Made by a program: the position numbers and the translations under genes. The notes beneath the pieces were generated by a model. It saw nothing but the letters and a program-made list of their open reading frames with translations. It did not search any database and was not told the DNA's origin. A stretch of DNA of 64,000 bases from Lentzea xinjiangensis (GTDB lineage: Bacteria > Actinomycetota > Actinomycetes > Mycobacteriales > Pseudonocardiaceae). The stretch is from assembly GCF_900110955.1 (NCBI RefSeq), contig NZ_FOFR01000003.1, forward strand, positions 310,001 to 374,000, written 5' to 3'. Below, piece after piece: positions 61,572 to 64,000 of the stretch (position 1 is the first letter of the stretch; every line of letters begins with the position of its first letter).

Positions 61572-61603
61572 ACCGAGACGCCCTCCCGGCCGTGTCCTTC
61601 GAC

Positions 61604-62842
61604 ATGGCGGTAAATCTGGATGCGTTGCGCCCGGGCTTCACCGACGACCCGTACTCGGTGCTCAAAAGCCTGCGCGAGTCAGGTCCCGTGCACCGGGTCG
61701 AGACCCTCGGCGTGCCGATGTGGCTCGTGACCCGCCACGCCGACGTGCGCGCCGCGCTGGACAACCCCCTGCTGTCCTCGCACGGCTCCGCGCTCGCCGA
61801 ACCGCTGCGCGGCCACCCGCACTTCGCGTCGTGGTGGTTCGGCGACCTGTCCGACCACATGATGAACAGCGACGCCCCGGACCACACCCGCCTGCGCCGC
61901 GCGGTGTCGAGCCAGCTCACGCCGCGCCGCATCGCCGCGCTGCGCCCGCGGATCGAGCAGCTCGCGACGTCGCTCGCCGACTCCTTCGCCGACTCGGGCC
62001 GGTGCGACCTGATCGCGGACTTCGCCGCGCCGCTGCCGATCGTCGTGATCATGGAGCTGCTCGGCGTCCCGGCCGTCGACCAGGAGAACTTCCGCTACTG
62101 GGCCGACGTGGTCACCGGCCTGCGCGACGGCGACGCGGCCTCGGCCCGCGAGGAGACCTCCGGCTACCTGCGCGACCTGGTCGTGCACAAGCGGACCTCC
62201 GGCGACGACGACCTGATCGGCGGGCTGGCCCGCGCGACCGGCGAGGCGGCCCTGACCGACGGCGAACTGGCGTCGCTGGCGTTCCTGCTGCTCGTGGCCG
62301 GTTACCCGACCGCCGTCGACCTGGTCGGCAACGGCATGCTCGCGTTGCTGCGCGACCCGGAGCAGCTCGAGCTGCTGCAACGCTCCTCGTCCCTGCTGCC
62401 CGGCGCGATCGAGGAGTTCCTGCGGTTCGACGGCCCGGCCTCGCACGTGCTGCGGTTCGCCTCGCGGCCGCTGGCGATCGGCGGCGTGCGGATCCCCGCC
62501 GGTGACGTGGTGCTGCTGTCGCTGGCCTCCGCCGAGCACGACAGCGCGCGCTACCCGCGGGCCGACCAGCTCAACATCGAACGGGCGGACCGCCAGCACC
62601 TCGCGTTCGGCCACGGCGTGCACTTCTGCCTCGGCGCGCCGCTGGCCAGGCTGGAGGGCGACGTGGCGTTCAGGACGCTGCTGGGGCGGTGTGCGGGGCT
62701 GGCCCTGGACACCTCGCGGCCGCTCGGCTGGCGGGTGTCGCTGGGCAGCCGGGGGCTGCGGACGTTGCCGGTGACGTTCCGGACGAGGCCCGGGCTGCCG
62801 CTGGACGAGCAGGCGACCACCAAGGTGCCGAAGCCGATGTGA
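61604..62842 (+). CDS. Cytochrome P450 (orphan, atypical I helix)
   Basis: 412 aa soluble bacterial P450. The heme loop FGHGVHFCLGAPLARLE carries the Cys ligand, and EEFLRFD gives the ExxR motif. The I-helix motif is AGYPTA where the family has AGxD/ET, so Pro replaces the acidic residue of the proton relay. No ferredoxin or reductase gene is adjacent. The start at ATG 61604 or GTG 61592 cannot be decided. Confidence 0.92.
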   Translation: MAVNLDALRPGFTDDPYSVLKSLRESGPVHRVETLGVPMWLVTRHADVRAALDNPLLSSHGSALAEPLRGHPHFASWWFGDLSDHMMNSDAPDHTRLRRAVSSQLTPRRIAALRPRIEQLATSLADSFADSGRCDLIADFAAPLPIVVIMELLGVPAVDQENFRYWADVVTGLRDGDAASAREETSGYLRDLVVHKRTSGDDDLIGGLARATGEAALTDGELASLAFLLLVAGYPTAVDLVGNGMLALLRDPEQLELLQRSSSLLPGAIEEFLRFDGPASHVLRFASRPLAIGGVRIPAGDVVLLSLASAEHDSARYPRADQLNIERADRQHLAFGHGVHFCLGAPLARLEGDVAFRTLLGRCAGLALDTSRPLGWRVSLGSRGLRTLPVTFRTRPGLPLDEQATTKVPKPM

Positions 62843-62901
62843 CGGCGGAGCTGCGACCAGGGGCACGCGGACGCTCTGAGCTGGCGCTATAGGGTGGTCG
62901 C

Positions 62902-63879
62902 GTGGTCTACAAGCAGGTGGTTCGCAGGGCGTTGTTCGGGATGCACGGCGGCGACGCGGAGCGGGTCCACGAGACCACGCTGAACGCGATGGCGCGGCTG
63001 AGCCCGCTGGCGCGGTTCGCCCGCGGTCAGAACAACCCCCGCACCGTCTTCGGCGTGCGCTTCCCCAACCCCGTCGGGCTCGCGGCGGGGCTCGACAAGG
63101 ACGGGCGCGCGCTGCCGGCGTGGGCCGCGCTGGGCTTCGGCTTCGTCGAGGTCGGCACCGTCACCTGGCACGCGCAGCCGGGCAACCCGAAGCCGCGGCT
63201 GTTCCGCCTCCGCGAGGACGAGGCGATCATCAACCGGATGGGCTTCAACAACGCGGGCGCGCAAGCGCTTGCCGCCAAGCTCGCCAGGACGCCCCTGAAG
63301 GCGCCGCTGGGCATCAGCCTCGGCAAGTCCAAGGTCACCCCGGTCGAGGACGCCGTGCAGGACTACCTGAGCTCGCTGGACGCCCTGAAGGACCACGGCG
63401 ACTACTACGCGATCAACGTCAGCTCCCCGAACACGCCCGGCCTGCGCAGCCTGCAGGACAAGGGGGCGCTGACCGAGCTCGTCCAGGCGCTCACGCGGGC
63501 CACGGACAAGCCGATGCTGGTCAAAATCGCGCCGGACCTCACCGACGACGCCGTCGCCGAGGTCATCCAGGTGTGCGTCGACAACGGCATCAAAGGGCTG
63601 ATCGCCACGAACACCACGCTCAGCCGTGAGGGCCTCAGGAGCGTTCATCGGGGCGAGACCGGCGGTCTGAGCGGCAAGCCGCTCACCCGGCGGGCCAACG
63701 ACGTGGTCCGGTTCATCACCCGGCACAGCGAGCTGCCGGTCATCGGCGTCGGTGGCATCGCGACCGCCGACGACGCCAAGCGCATGGTCGACGCGGGCGC
63801 GAGCCTGGTGCAGATCTACACCGGGTTCATCTACGAGGGACCGGGGCTCGTGTCGAGGATCAACCGCGCGCTGCGGTGA
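62902..63879 (+). CDS. pyrD: Dihydroorotate dehydrogenase, class 2
   Basis: 325 aa flavoenzyme of pyrimidine synthesis, using quinone. [37 protein letters not shown] (catalytic Ser, class 2) and [24 protein letters not shown]-phosphate loops are seen. A short N-terminal membrane-associating helix ([15 protein letters not shown]) is present. GTG 62902 start; monocistronic-looking, with 59 bases after the P450. Confidence 0.95.
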   Translation: MVYKQVVRRALFGMHGGDAERVHETTLNAMARLSPLARFARGQNNPRTVFGVRFPNPVGLAAGLDKDGRALPAWAALGFGFVEVGTVTWHAQPGNPKPRLFRLREDEAIINRMGFNNAGAQALAAKLARTPLKAPLGISLGKSKVTPVEDAVQDYLSSLDALKDHGDYYAINVSSPNTPGLRSLQDKGALTELVQALTRATDKPMLVKIAPDLTDDAVAEVIQVCVDNGIKGLIATNTTLSREGLRSVHRGETGGLSGKPLTRRANDVVRFITRHSELPVIGVGGIATADDAKRMVDAGASLVQIYTGFIYEGPGLVSRINRALR

Positions 63880-63964
63880 GCCGGTCCGGGGAGGACTGTC
63901 CAAGGCGGACCAGGAAACCCGCTCCGTGGAACGGGAACAGCGTCCGGTCCCGAGTGGAGTGCGG

Positions 63965-64000
63965 TCAGTTGTGCCGCGCGGCGCGCAGCCACCGCATCAC
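63965..64000 (-). CDS. Possible C-terminal end of a gene entering from the right
   Basis: The minus frame reads VMRWLRAARHN then TGA at 63967-63965, a plausible C-terminus cut by the window edge. Only 12 codons, so identity and reality are uncertain. Bases 63880-63964 hold no gene. Confidence 0.3.
   Translation of the reverse strand: MMRWLRAARHN

Noticed and set aside
63910-63940. Terminator after pyrD
   Set aside because: The CCCGCTCC/GGAACGGG pairing has a mismatch and a 2-base loop, too weak to call.

Overview
The window is high-GC actinomycete chromosome. The cell-division cluster (wag31, sepF, ftsZ, ftsQ, ftsW, meso-DAP-type murE), the actinobacterial ileS T-box, a SAM-IV riboswitch, SARP-type regulators, a mycobacterial-type LexA box and the many GTG/TTG starts all point to Actinomycetota, most likely Pseudonocardiales. 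The genus cannot be fixed from sequence reading alone.

Layout. Positions 1-8900 hold dnaE, a divergent HTH/DUF4352-like protein, an inositol-monophosphatase-like protein with a damaged metal motif, a LysR regulator, an SDR-like protein, an RluD pseudouridine synthase and lspA. Positions 8900-13100 hold a cysteine-desulfurase-like gene behind a SAM-IV riboswitch, a K+/H+ antiporter and a secreted M28 aminopeptidase. Positions 13900-17250 are ileS with its T-box leader. A DoxX protein and a truncated SARP/NB-ARC regulator follow.

Positions 18900-42100 are the division and cell-wall (dcw) cluster on the minus strand. In transcription order it runs mraZ, rsmH, ftsL-like, ftsI, [GHL15-like gene and universal stress protein inserted], murE, murF, mraY, murD, ftsW, murG, murC, ftsQ, ftsZ, pgeF, yggS, sepF, yggT, wag31 and a membrane/Cys-cluster protein. 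Most junctions overlap by 1-4 bases, suggesting translational coupling. An array of 10-bp MraZ-type repeats covers the -35/-10 promoter in front of mraZ. Divergent from it is a moxR-DUF58-transglutaminase operon.

Positions 47200-52500 are patchier: DUF3040, a jelly-roll-like protein plus PhoD, a terminator whose 3' arm is tandemly multiplied, an S8-peptidase C-terminal relic, an S1-domain gene with an in-frame TGA near its 5' end, and a decayed stretch. Positions 52500-64000 hold SOS-controlled dinB, a divergent amidohydrolase/glutamine-synthetase-like pair equivalent to the two halves of fungal FluG, four clustered ECF-type sigma genes (three close paralogues), a methyltransferase, an orphan ParA coupled to a Nei/Fpg glycosylase, a P450 and pyrD.

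Most of the window is conserved housekeeping. The most unusual signals are the multiplied terminator arm after phoD, the tandem sigma paralogues, the interrupted dcw cluster, the VSQP repeat in the FtsZ linker, the broken S1 gene and the SAM-IV-controlled cysteine-desulfurase-like gene. I did not see a clear-cut new multi-gene system.
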